From Molothrus aeneus (Eukaryota; Chordata; Aves; Passeriformes; Icteridae), in the NCBI RefSeq assembly GCF_037042795.1, contig NC_089648.1, positions 4,801,501 through 4,865,500 on the forward strand: a DNA stretch of 64,000 nt, given 5' to 3'. Below the pieces are notes generated by a model. That model had not been told where the DNA came from, made no database searches, and was given only the letters and a program-made list of their open reading frames with translations. A program made the position numbers and the translations under genes. Each line of letters starts with the position of its first letter. Position 1 is the first letter of the stretch. Positions 25,201-36,800 of the stretch are shown piece after piece.

Positions 25201-27637
25201 CAGTTCTCAGTCAGTGCTCTGCCCAGCAGAAGGGCAGCTGCTGCCTTTGTACTAAGCAAGGCTCAGTTTTCCATTGGGCTAGGCCTCGAAATAACAACAC
25301 AAAAATGTGGCAAAAGCAACTTTTTCCTCTCCCTGGGATATCCCTGAATTTACAGGCCTCCTGTGCTCCTTAATTGGAACATTCCTCCTATCCTAAACAG
25401 CCTTTCTGACAGTTATATTTCCAAGGTTGTAAGGAAGTGTTAATTTACAGTTATTGTTTCACCTTGAACTCTTCCTAATGGGATACCTGGGACAATAATA
25501 AATTTACAATTTACAGTTCCTTGAATCCTGGTGTTAGTCAGCAGGCCCCAGCACTACCATAATCATGCCCCTGCCATAATTACACTTGTTATCCCCACAT
25601 TACCAAGGCATAGACATAAACAACATGCCAGGTTAGACCAAATGAACACCAGAGAGCTCCGAGTTTGTGCCATGTGATCCTCCCAAAGGTTTGTTAATCT
25701 CCTGGGCGTCTCCCTAACACTCCATGAGAGAAGCTGCTGCTTTAGAAACATGCCAAGAAGTCTCCCATGAAGATTCCATGCACAAAACCACTCAGCCAGA
25801 AGCAAAGGATAGATAATTCATTAGCAGGAGAGAAAGGATTGGTTGCTTAGGGGAATATTCAAGTGAGACTGCTTCTCCTCCAGAATTCATAAATATTTAA
25901 ATACTTCTGATCCACATGTCCAAACAGTGAACACACAATCCACCCACAGAACTAAAGCCTGAACAACTACTTGAGCTATGGCCATGATAAACACAATTAT
26001 TTGTGCTCAATGCTGCTTGAAACAAGACTGAAAACCTGAGCAAAGATTTTTGGTTGTTATTTGATTTATCCTGGGTTGAGAAAGCAGACCATATATATTT
26101 TATTTTTAAGTTTATTTTTAAATAGACATGGCTGATTTTTCATCTTGACAAGGAATAGACAAACCAGAGAACTGCAGATGAAGGTGCAAGAGATGCATTT
26201 GCCAGTTAAAACCAATAAAAATGATCATCCACCCAGGCACTTGGGGTAAGGTGTGTCACAATCCTCTCTGGCAAACACAGGGCAGCTGCATGAGACTCCC
26301 AAGTCCATAATGAGCAGTTTCTATGTGAGTGACTGCAGGCTGCCAAGGGACTGTGTTGCCTTGATTTCCTAGAACAGCAGAATCCCTAGGAATGACCTTT
26401 GTGAGTTCACTGTCATCACGTGCTCCTCTGGGGCTGGTTTCTGTTTGGCAAGAGAGTGAGACAGAAAAATCCATTTCAATGGCTCAAGAGGAACAGAAAA
26501 CTAACCCTAATGTCTATTTCCCAAAAGTTGGCTGCATTTCTGTCATGTCCAAGGAATTATTATTTATTTCAAATAGCTGTGAGTAATTTGGAAAGAACCT
26601 CTTACAAAGAGGCTCAAGTCCATTGCTTTTTCTCCCCACAGGCACAATAGTTTCCAGGGATATCTTTGGGAGTTTCAGACATGTCGAGGAAACAGCCTGT
26701 CACAGGCAGAATCTCTGCTGTGGATTTGGGACGATTATGCTTTCCAAATCTTAGGCAATAAGGCACCAAAAGAGAACAAATCCAGGGAGTGGAGAGGAAA
26801 AAACACTTTTGCTATAAATTAATTTATTTCACCAAGGAGAATTGAGGTCCTGTTCTTGTACAAAGACTGTCCATTGTAAGCACAGTAACCCACTAAGTTC
26901 AGCTGGAAAAGAGCAGAGGCCAAACAATATCTTATGAATGGATATAATTGAGGATGGATTTAACTCTCATAAACAGAACCACTGGGAATGTAAAGTGAAG
27001 GATAACAATGCTGCACCTATTTGGTCAGGCTTGTCTATGAAATAGAGTTTTAAAAATAAGACAGGTGCCCACTTTAATCTCTTCACAAGGGCCTCTTATT
27101 TCTGCTCAACAGAAATATTCCACTCACATTAGAACACACAGATCCAAACAGGCATTGCAAAAAAAGAACAATATTCAGCATGTGTGCTGTAGGTGACACT
27201 GAACCCGCCTCCCCATCCAACTTGAAACATGTCGTGGAGTATTTAGACAGCCTTATTTTAGGGACCTAAAATTAGTTCCTCTGAATCACACTTTAGAAGA
27301 ACCTATTTTTGTCCCATACTACACAGGAAACTTTAAGTTCCTCATTCAGATGCTGTAATTACTTTTGCCCTCATCCCCCAAATAGACAAGTTCTCTGTAA
27401 AATAGGAGTTTATGTGACAAGGATGTTTCTGAGTTGCCTCTTTGGCCCCTTTCAGCAACTGACCAGTTTAGAAACACGTGGCTGAGGGAAAGTCTGAGGA
27501 TCCTCATCTAAAAGCAGCTATATTCCTCTTTATTCCTGTGGTGGTGCTTTGTGAGATATGGGGGTCATAGCCTAGGACAGGTATGATACAGGCAATATGA
27601 AGCTCCTCTTGTATTGGCTATTCTTTTCCAAACTGGA
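19241..27637. other. Intergenic DNA, no gene recognised
   Basis: AT-rich, non-coding between the copy B insertion and the CR1 element; only the A-rich tract at 19552 is listed separately. The longest open frame (20523-21020, minus strand, 165 codons) is hydrophobic and Cys-rich but has no recognised domain, and a frame of that length is expected by chance in 64 kb. Confidence 0.6.
19552..19610. repeat. A-rich tract
   Basis: A run of A followed by A/C-rich sequence, on the plus strand. It could be an old retroposon tail, but I could not identify a retroposed body upstream of it. Confidence 0.6.
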
Positions 27638-27950
27638 AAATCATAGAGTGGTTTAGGTTGGAAAGGAGCTTAAAGCCCATCCAGTTCCACCCCTTGCCAT
27701 GGGTAGGGACACCTTCCACCATCCCAGGTTGCTCCAAGCCCTGTCCAGCCTGAACTTGGACACTTCCAGGGATGGTGCAGCCACAGCTTCCCTATTCACA
27801 GAGAAGAACTTATTGTGTATATCTCATCTAAACCTATTCTCTTTCAGTTTGAAGCCATCCCCCCTTGTCCTGTCTCTCCAGGTCCTTATGAAATGTCCCT
27901 CTCCATTTTTCTTGTAGGCTCCCTTCAGGTACTGGAAGGGCCTCAGGTAC
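27638..27950 (-). mobile_element. CR1 LINE, 3' end (5'-truncated)
   Basis: Read on the minus strand this is the typical avian CR1 3' terminus. On the plus strand it starts with the reverse of the ATTCTATGATT-type end (ATCATAGAGTGG), then TTTAGGTTGGAAAGGAGC, CCTTGCCATGGGTAGGGAC and CTTTCAGTTTGAAGCCATC. It is truncated at about 300 bp, as is usual for CR1. Confidence 0.88.
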
Positions 27951-30127
27951 TGAAAAATGGATGGAAATATGTCATTGAAACATTATCCAATTTGGGTGGG
28001 AAGGACAGATGGGTCACTAAGGAAAACATCTGTGCTAAGTAGTCCCTGGGGAGCTGAGGCAGCAGGAAGCAAGGCTGGGTGACAAGATTCCCAAATCCCA
28101 AATGCCAGTGCTGGTGCTGGCTGCCCTCAGGCATCGCCCAGCGAGGGAACACGTGGACAGCCCCCAGCGTGACCCACGCCACTGGCAGCACTCAAAGTTC
28201 CTCATGAATGGGAAGATTGTGTTTTTCTCACAACTACTCCACTCGGATTCATCAGCTCTCAGGAGGCAATGCCAAAACCAACAGGTGGCTGCCATATTTG
28301 GGTTGCTGGCAATTCATATTCCTCCTACTTAATGGGAGAGGAAGAAGCTGTTGATGTGAAGTGGCACAGACGGGTCCTGTGTTATGAAAGCCCCGTCCTT
28401 CATCATCTGACTCGGGAACCAAATGTGCTCTCACACACTGCTGCAGCCAAAACATATTGCAAACTTGAACAACACATTTATTTTTGACTCACTTGGCAAA
28501 ATGTATCTCTTTTTTTTTTTCTTCTCTTTTTAAAGAGCGGAATGGCGGCATAGCAAGGAGGGGAAAGGACTAGGGTTTTTTAATAATTACTAAATGTAAT
28601 TAGTAAATTAATCAACATGCAGAAAATACATTCAAAAAGCAAGTACTACAGGTATGCTTACTACTGTAATTATGAATGGAGCAGGAATCTCCTCTCCCCT
28701 TGTTTCAGACTCTGAAAACAGGAATGGAGGAGATCAGATGAGCTAGTAGGATGGCTGTCAGAGGTGCTGATGGTGTAACTTGGCATGTTTTTCCCCAAAA
28801 GGACAGCGTTTAATCCTGGTGGAAGGCATTCATGTGTCTGAGGCCACAGCTGAGACGGCAGCTTGCTGGCTCAGACAGAACAGGCTCCCTGAGGTCAGAG
28901 GTGTTCACTCACATGCCAAATACTCCAAAATGCCTGAAAAATCAAGGCTTTGTTTTAACTTAGGTTAGAAAGGGCAGGAGTAATTTTTTATAACACGGCT
29001 ACAAAGCAACAGAATGCAGCTGGGAAGCTCCTGATGTATCTGCCAACTTCAATTTCAGAAAATTGGGCTAGAATTTTGATTTTTTTCCCTCTCCAAGTCC
29101 AAACAAACTGCATGCTTCAAATTTGACAAACAATTTCCCACATTGGAAATGTCTGAACAAACCACCATTGTGATTATCAAGAATTGCCTCTAAGTGACAG
29201 AAAATAAGTAATTTTAGACTTTTCAATTTCAATGCACGCATATTTTCACTTACCCTTTTCACTAACTGTAGATATTGGTTTTTTATTACAGCTTTTGGGG
29301 CAATTTATCCTTGACTGCATTGGTGATAAAACTATTCATTTCATATTGTTTATTTCTGTTTTCATCAGAAAAATGCTAAACCAAGATGTACTTTATCCCC
29401 ATGGAAAGCTGACCATGACCAAGTTTTCATTTTTAATTCAAGCCAGAAAGGGAAGAGATTCATCTATGATTGTTTTTCTTCATGCAGTTATGAGGCAACA
29501 CAAGTGTAAAGTCCCTGTGAAAGATGGCAACAAATTGAGTGAAGTCCAGCTATTTAGTAATCATGTAAAAGTTGATAGATGTGACTCATGAGATCATGTG
29601 ATACAAAATCTTCTAGGAATGGAAGGGTATTTCAGAAGGATGGGACACTACACCAAATCCTGGTGCTTCCTTTATTAAAAATACAGGTCTAGGAGGGTGA
29701 GGAAAGTAGATGATGCACTCCTCGGGAAGATGCCATGATGTCTTTGCCTGTCATACTTAGGTTTTCTGTGGTGTTTCTCCTCTCCCTATCGTGTTCCAGA
29801 AATTAGTTAGCCGTCTTTTTTTTTTTTTTTAAATTTTAAGCAGAGCTAGTTTGAGCATAAAGATCAGAAAACAGGATTTGCCCTTGTCAGTAGCTCTAAA
29901 TCTAATCAGTTTGCAGCTGTTGTATGGCCACGATGTAACTCTTGAGGGGAAATTCAATTATATTAGGACAGCTGGAGATAACAGCTATCAGCGCTGTTAT
30001 CACATATCCCTCAGCAGTTTATCCCACGCCCGCGGGCGAGCTCTGCGCTCCTGACTAGCGTTATTATTTCAAATAAGCCTCTTAGGCAGCCGCGCAATCT
30101 GCTATCAAACTCCGGGGCTAATTACAG
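27951..30127. other. Intergenic DNA between CR1 elements
   Basis: Non-coding; open frames are short and overlap on both strands. It contains T-rich runs near 28510 and 29820 and the GATA-type palindrome at 29977. The base composition becomes GC-richer and CpG appears from about 30010. Confidence 0.6.
29977..30001. promoter_or_regulatory. GATA-motif palindrome
   Basis: Perfect 9-bp arms GATAACAGC and GCTGTTATC around a 7-bp spacer. Three WGATAR-type sites (AGATAA, CTATCA, TTATCA) fall within about 27 bp, some 670 bp upstream of the PSME4 start codon. It could be a GATA-factor element or simply a hairpin. Confidence 0.4.
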
Positions 30128-30255
30128 CACCACCGAATCAATTGGGCTGGCAAAGACCTCGGAGATGGGAGACCTCGGGATCATTGAGTCCGACACACCG
30201 CGGCACTGAGTGTCGCTCTGTCCCCGCACCTCTCCAGGGACGGGCACTGCCCCGT
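30128..30255 (-). mobile_element. Old CR1 LINE remnant upstream of PSME4
   Basis: Diverged matches to the reverse complement of a CR1 3' region: GGGCTGGCAAAGACCTCGGA, ATCATTGAGTCCGACA, GGCACTGAGTG and CTCCAGGGACGGGCACTG. It has gained CpGs and merges into the CpG island. Confidence 0.65.
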
Positions 30256-30576
30256 TACCTCCAGCACCCGCCCCATCCCCACCTCACGCCGAGTGTTTTT
30301 GGGCGAGAACCAATGCTCGATTCCCTCCCGATGAGCGCAGCCGGCGGGTGAATGTTTTCACTCCCAATTGCGCGTCCAGGCGGCGGCAGCTTTAGCAGAA
30401 GGGCTTTTCCCCCAGCCGCAAAGCCGCAGAGCGCGAACCCTGCGCTCGGGCGGGCGCCGTGCCCTTTCCGCCCCTCCCCGCGGCGGTGCCCAAAGCGCCG
30501 CCCCGGCCCGGCCCCGGCCCCGCGCCCCCGGCCCGGCCCCGTGCCCGCGGAGCGCCCGGAGCCGCCCCGGGCCCGC

Positions 30577-30591
30577 CTTCCGCCGGAAGTG
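30577..30591. promoter_or_regulatory. Inverted ETS pair near the PSME4 start
   Basis: CTTCCGCCGGAAGTG joins two ETS cores (CTTCC and CGGAAGTG) head to head. CGGAAGTG is the GABPA/ELK-type site of CpG promoters. It lies about 75 bp upstream of the ATG. Confidence 0.55.
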
Positions 30592-30663
30592 AGCGGCGCA
30601 GAGCCGAGCGGGGCGGGCGGGGCGCGGCGGCCGCGGTCACCGGCCCTCCCGGGCAGCGCCGAC

Positions 30664-30836
30664 ATGGCCCGGCCGCCGCAGAAGGAGATCGTCTACAACA
30701 AGCTGCTGCCCTACGGCGAGCGCCTGGAGGAAGAGGCCGCCCGCTTCCTGGAGCACATCAAGGGCAACCTGGCCCGCGCCGTGCAGCTGCAGGAGCTCTG
30801 GCCCGGCGGGCTCTTCTGGACCAGGAAGCTCTCGAC
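30664..30836 (+). CDS. PSME4: PSME4 exon 1 (coding part)
   Basis: Residues 1-57 plus two bases of codon 58. The donor is GTGAGT. The 5.8-kb intron 1 (30837-36643) follows, with a pentamer array (30899), a CR1 (32545) and a 28-bp tandem duplication (34805). The N-terminus is shorter than the human form, which I recall with about 30 extra Pro/Gly-rich residues before PQKEIVYN. Confidence 0.95.
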
Positions 30837-33800
30837 GTGAGTGCCGGGGCGGGACGGGGAGCGGGGCCTCAGGCTGCGAGCGGCGCGTCGGTCCCGTCCC
30901 TTGCCTTGCCTTGCCTTGCCTTGCTTTGCCTTGCGTTGCTTTGCCTTGCCGAGCCGAGCCGAGCCGAGCCGTGCCGTGCCCGCCGGGAGCGCCTCCCGCA
31001 TAACGGAACCGCTGGCGCCCGGCCGGGCCCCGCTCCCGGCCGCTGTCCCGTCCCTGCCCTACGCAAGGCCAGCACTTCCACATCGGAAACGGGGACAAAG
31101 GTGGCTCCGGCCGCAAGAGCTCGCCTGCCGCCTCTGAAACTTCCGAATTCTACGATTTAAGCGCTTGTGCGATTAACTCGTGCTTTTGTTTTTAATACGT
31201 GTATATTTTTTAATGCCGCTGTGGGCACCTGTTTCACCTCTCCCCTTCTTAAGCAAGTTGTGGTTGATACAATCTCCGTGTAACTTCTGCTATAGGGACA
31301 CGAAGTCTTTCTCAAGACAGGCCGTTTGTTGGGTCAATGCTGGCAGGATTAAACTCTGGCTTAATGCTGCGTAAACACCGCTGGTGCCCTTGATATCTTG
31401 GCTGAACTCTGGCGCGGGGTAGTTTGTGCTGATGTTGGCCGTGGTGTGTGTGCTGGCAGGGTGGTTTTTGTACAGATGAACCCGCGGTGGTTTCATAGAT
31501 AGCACCGAGTACGACATAGGTTACTTCTCGTGAATTTTACGAAGTACACTTGACCCTGTTTTATTCGGGAAACTCTGGCACTGGGTATGGCATCATATGA
31601 CAGTGAGTCCTGTAGCTGCAATCAGTAAATTCTGTGGATGTTTATCATGTTTGTTGCTGAATGCTGTGTGTGCCTTCACAAACAGCATTTCCTGTGTGCC
31701 AGAAACAACAAAGTCCGTGTGTTTGAACCGTTTTGAAACACTCACTTGCTTACAACTCCTCTCCTTACATAAGTCCTTTTTTTGTAATATCAGTTGAGAA
31801 ATTAACATACATTTATCAGTCAAAGCCTGTTAGATTCGACTGTATTGGAATGTAAGTGTCTTTCTGTTTCCCAAGAGGCAGTCTTAGATAGAATTACAGT
31901 GGTGGTTGCAAAATGACTCACATGTTTGTGTTGTGTGACAGTTTGAACCTGCTTGGAGCCAGTTCAGCGCTGCTTCCCTTCCCACCCCCCAGCCATCTGC
32001 CATCTCATACTGGTGTCGGTGGTACCTGTTGCCCGTGCCTGTGGTGGAACTTCCTTTTCCCATCAAGTTGAAATAAACTTAGGAGTCCCTACTGTGAGAA
32101 AGATAAGCTTTAGCTAAACAGGCTCAACAGGCACAGAAATTCATTCTAAGCGTGCCTCAGAATCACCCTGTTACTCACTCTGTAAATGGCAATTGCTGTT
32201 ACCACTTCAGGCTCCAGGGCAGTGAATTTGGCCTGTTGGGAGCCACTGCTGTGCTGCTTTATGAATCACAGAAAGGTCAGCAGGCTCCAATTTGTGGTTT
32301 TCCACCTACACTTTGAAGTTTGAGTTCATTGTGAGTGTTTGCAGCTTGTCTGATGCCTGTTAGTACCAAGATTTCTTTGTGGCATTTTAGATACAGGGAG
32401 GCTCTGAGTGTGTTTGGTGTGGGCAGGGAAGGAAACAGTGGGCTTGGTGTAAAAAAAATAAGCTGGTGTAGTTAATGTGAGAGATGTGCTGCTGCTCTGT
32501 TTGACTTGACAAAGTACTTCTAGGGATAAAAGGCTGAGAGAATCCAGGTTGTTCAGCCTGGAAAAGAGAAGGCCTGGGGCAATCTAATTGTGGCCTTCCA
32601 GTACCTGAAGGGAGCAGGCAAAAAAAATGGAGAGGGACTATCTGTATTAACAAAACACAAGTAGTTGGAGTGCTTGGAGTGCCAGGACAAGGGAGGGTGG
32701 CTACAAACAGCCAGAGGGCAGGGTTGGATGGGATATTGGCAAGGAATTCTTCCCTGTGAGGATGAGGAGGCCCTGGCACAGGCTGTGCAGAGAAGCTGTG
32801 GCTGCCCCTGGATCCCTTGAAGTGTCCAAGGCCAGGCTGGATGGGGCTTGGAGCACCCTGGGATGGTGGAAATTGTCCTTACCCATGGCAGGGTATGGCA
32901 CTGGATGGGCTTTAAGGTCCCTTCCCACATAAACAATTCTATCATTCTGTGAAATACAGTAGCAGGAGTTGAAGTGTAGATAAAACACTTCCAGCCCTGT
33001 GGTGTTCATGACTATTGAATCCAATTTCTACCATCTCTCGACAGTCAGGGACTCATCTCCAAATTTACTTCCTCCCTTTTTTCCCCTCCTGCATAAAGCT
33101 ATAATTAATAAAAAGAAAACACTCAGAATCTTCATAATGGCATGATGGCTGCTTAGATTTGTTGCCAATGTCTGAATTGCAAAGGCTGGAATTCTTGCAG
33201 TATTCTGTGAAATAATTTACATCCTTATTAATTGTAGAGATACAAATATTAATACAGATATGTGTACATACAAATGAGCAAAGCAAACAGTGGCATGTGG
33301 ATGATACACCTGCATACTTACACCTCCTCAGCTTTTTACAACTCTGTGCCACAGGGGAGAATGAAAGTGAAACCCAGATCTTTTTTTGAATTAAAAATTT
33401 GAGTACTCTTTCATGGTGACCGCTGAATTGTGTAGTTTTTATACCCCCCACAGCTGGAACCATGACTTGCACATATTTATCTTCAGACCAGCTGTTTCAG
33501 CTGTCTGATGTCACAAACTGAGGAGGGAGGGGGGACAGAAAAGAGGCAGAATAGGAGTTTATCAGACATAATGTCTGTAAGCTGATTTGAATAATTCTTT
33601 TATGGGTCATTTTCAGTGGTGACACCTGGTTCTTTTGGGATGTGTGTGTGGACTGTGGTGAGAGAACTTTCTCTCCTGTGAGGAGAGTAACTTATGATTT
33701 GATGAGGTTTCTGAAGCAAGTAAAACTTGCCCCAAAGACTGGCAGATAAATCTGTAATAATTGCTGCAGATTCCTCCAGCTTTGTCTGGTAAAAGCTTGT

Positions 33801-36800
33801 AAAATAGTAACCAGTTGTGAAAGCTGAAGAGTGAATCTCAGCTTGCCACAGCGTGTGTGGGAAAAGCAGGTTACATCAAAATAATTTGCTTAACTGCTCT
33901 TGCTCCATAATTTTTTATGGTCTTCAGGTCAGCAGTCTACATTGCCTCAACTTCCCCCTCTTTCATGGTTCATAGATTGTTCTAAAAATGAAAAAAAACC
34001 CACTAAATATAGTCAACAAATGAACATATTAATATGACACGGACATTTCATGGTTACTGTACACGGAGTTAACTCTGCAGCCAGGCAAACACACAAATGC
34101 CTTTCTGTGCTTCCTGCTCCAGCAGTCAGGGGTGTGGGAAGATGAAGGACTCAATTGCTGTCCCTGACAATGTTATTTTATGTGCTTGTCAGGTCTAGAC
34201 TTATAAAATGGCATTCAAGTGTCTTGCTGTAAGGTGTGGAAAAAAGGCAGCTCAGCTGTTTGGAAGGGGAATGACAGGACACAAAGTTACAGTGAGCATG
34301 GAAATGTCTCCGTAGGACTTTGCCAAGTATTTTAATCACTATTGCCTAAAACTCTTGTTTGACATCTTTCTCTCATCTTTATCAGGGAAACAGAAGCTTT
34401 CTTTGGCTGTGTGAGGGATGTGTGTGCTGTGTACATGTACATGTGATTTAAGCAGTCCTGCTGAGCGTGATTCATTGCTTTTCACATCATTTGTCAAAAA
34501 CTGAGCTTTAAACCAGTCGTGATCCTGTTCTGTGTGTTAGCAAATGCAGATGGAGAGCCAGGAATTTAGGGGGTGTGCTGTTCAGCTTCTGGAGGAGAGG
34601 TAATTTTTAACTGTAGCAGAGCAGCCAACTTTCTAGGGCAGTTTAGGGTGGCCACATGATATGATAGTACACTTCCTAAAAATAGGCCTATTGTACTTTT
34701 GGAGGGAGAGATTGGATACCCAGCACTCTGAGACTGGGGAATTGACTTAATGGTTTTCTTTCTTTTCTTCTTTTTTTTTTTTTTTTTTTGTAATCTCTAG
34801 GGACCCTGTACTCTGTTCAGAAAGGCTGGAGTCCTGTACTCTGTTCAGAAAGGCTGGAGTTGGAAACAGAATTTTCACTTCTTAGTCATGTTTTTCATGT
34901 TGTGTGGGTGTGTTTTATTTGTTGGGTTTTGGTTTTTTTTTCACGTAGCTGAACAATGAAGGGCAATAATTTTGTCCCTTTTGCAGGATGAGAACTCGTA
35001 AAACCTCAAAGGAATCAAAAAGGCAGTGCATTTAAGATTTCAGCTATCATCTCAATGTAGTATTATCTGCTTTCAGAAGTCTTATCTTCTATCTTACAAT
35101 AATTTAGTTCTGCAATTATTTTTTTTTCCCCAGTAACCCAATTATCCTGAAGAGACACCATTTCTATGATGAAAATTATCTGTCTGATTAGCCCCTGGAC
35201 ACCCTTCAGGGTTCATGAAGTTCTGCCTATATTCTTTTATTTAGTAATGGTGATATTTCATTCCTTCTGAAGGGATATTCTGAAAATATTGCAGTTCCCC
35301 TCTGACAGATTTTTCTTGTTTAATCTTGAGGGAAAGTCTGAACACCCCTTTCTAGAAGGATTTCTTTTCTGACACTGCCTTAATGCTCAGCTGGATTAAT
35401 ACAAATAACTGACCCCTTTCAGCTCTGCCTCCCTCCTACATAAAGAAGCTGTAAAATATGGGAGCAATTTGGCATCAAATCCTGCTGCTTGGGCATAGTG
35501 ACATCTTTGTGTTCAGCATGTTTCTGTGTACTTTACTCCTTTCTTAATTAAACAGCATTTTGTGTAGCAGAGCTGTTGTTAGCAAATGTCACGAAGGAGA
35601 ACCAGCCAAACGTTTTATTTTCAGTTATATATAGTAATACTGGCAGATAAATTGGATCTCTGTGTTTCTTTGTAGTTAAAACTTATTTTCCAGGCTTCTG
35701 CAGTTTCTTCTTCTTTTTTTTTTTTTTTTAATCATACATGTTTCACCCATTTTTCTTTCCCTGAGGATTCTTTTTCCTGTCTTTTTTAGGCATGTGAAAA
35801 GTGTAGGTGTTCAGCTCTTGGTGGTGTAATTCTGTAGGTAGGTAGTGTCTCTGGCCAATCCAGATTATTTAGGTTCCTGTGGTGGAAAAGTGGGTTATCC
35901 TGTATTTTGTTTGTTTCCTTCTGTGTTTGAAGTAAGTACAACATGTTGAAATGAACATTAGTGAAAAAAACACTGCCCATCAAATGTAAACATCCCCCCC
36001 TTGAATTTGATGGGGAAAGGGAAGTAGAAAGCAGCTTTCATATGCTTCTCTCAGAATAGTCAGAGCAGTAATAGAAAGGGAAGTTGCCTCCCAGTGAACA
36101 GTAATTTACAGTTGTGCCACACCTAAAATGCTCTCATAGCACCTTATATGGGTTTTTCTGGTGCAGAGTATCTTTCAAGACTTGAAATATATTTCTTTTT
36201 TTCAATCTCAACTTAAATCCAGCAAACACTTCTTCTGGAGTGAGTCTGATGGATCTCCCCTTGCTGAAGACAATGGGGCACACCACTAGCAAAGCTCAGT
36301 GTCTGAATCAATTGTTCATCCTTGCTGGAAGCTATTGGATTTGGGTTGGTCTTAATACTTTCTGGGTTGTTTTTTTAGCTTCTGGGTTGTGTCCTGTCCA
36401 TTAGGTTACAGTATTTGTAGACTCTTAGAGGGCTGTAAACTTTATTTGATCATTCTTTTTCTTCCTGTAATTGCAGTTGTAAATCTTCCTTTGCTGTGTG
36501 TCTTCAGGTTCTTACTTGTTGGGCTTGGGAACCAGGTTTTAGTTTTGTTTCACTAAACAGCAAATCAGAGGGATTCTGGCTCGGGTCTTGGAGAAATAGG
36601 ATGTTTTAAAATATTACTGACTCCTCTTGTGTTTGGTTTGCAGATACATCCGACTGTATGGCAGGAAATTCAGCAAGGAGGATCACGTGCTCTTTATCAA
36701 ACTCTTGTACGAGTTGGTGACAATTCCAAAGCTGGAGATCAGCATGATGCAAGGATTTGCACGCCTGCTGATCAACCTGTTAAAGTGAGTAGAGATTTCT

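Larger units (their letters stand above)
30300..31140 (+). promoter_or_regulatory. PSME4: PSME4 CpG-island promoter
   Basis: Very GC- and CpG-rich DNA covers exon 1 and the start of intron 1. There is a CCAAT box at 30310-30314, an inverted ETS pair at 30577-30591, a GC-box-like GGGGCGGGCGGGG at about 30609 and no TATA box. A broad, TATA-less housekeeping promoter is inferred; the transcription start probably lies within 30500-30650. Confidence 0.75.

Noticed and set aside
30637..31116. 159-codon minus-strand frame opposite PSME4 exon 1
   Set aside because: A GC-rich shadow that includes the pentamer array translated as a simple repeat.
30459..31160. 233-codon plus-strand frame across PSME4 exon 1 and intron 1
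   Set aside because: A shifted frame in CpG-island DNA, rich in Pro/Arg/Ala; the exon 1 frame at 30664 matches PSME4.
32387..32945. Minus-strand open frames of about 130 codons in PSME4 intron 1
   Set aside because: They lie antisense to a CR1 3' end.
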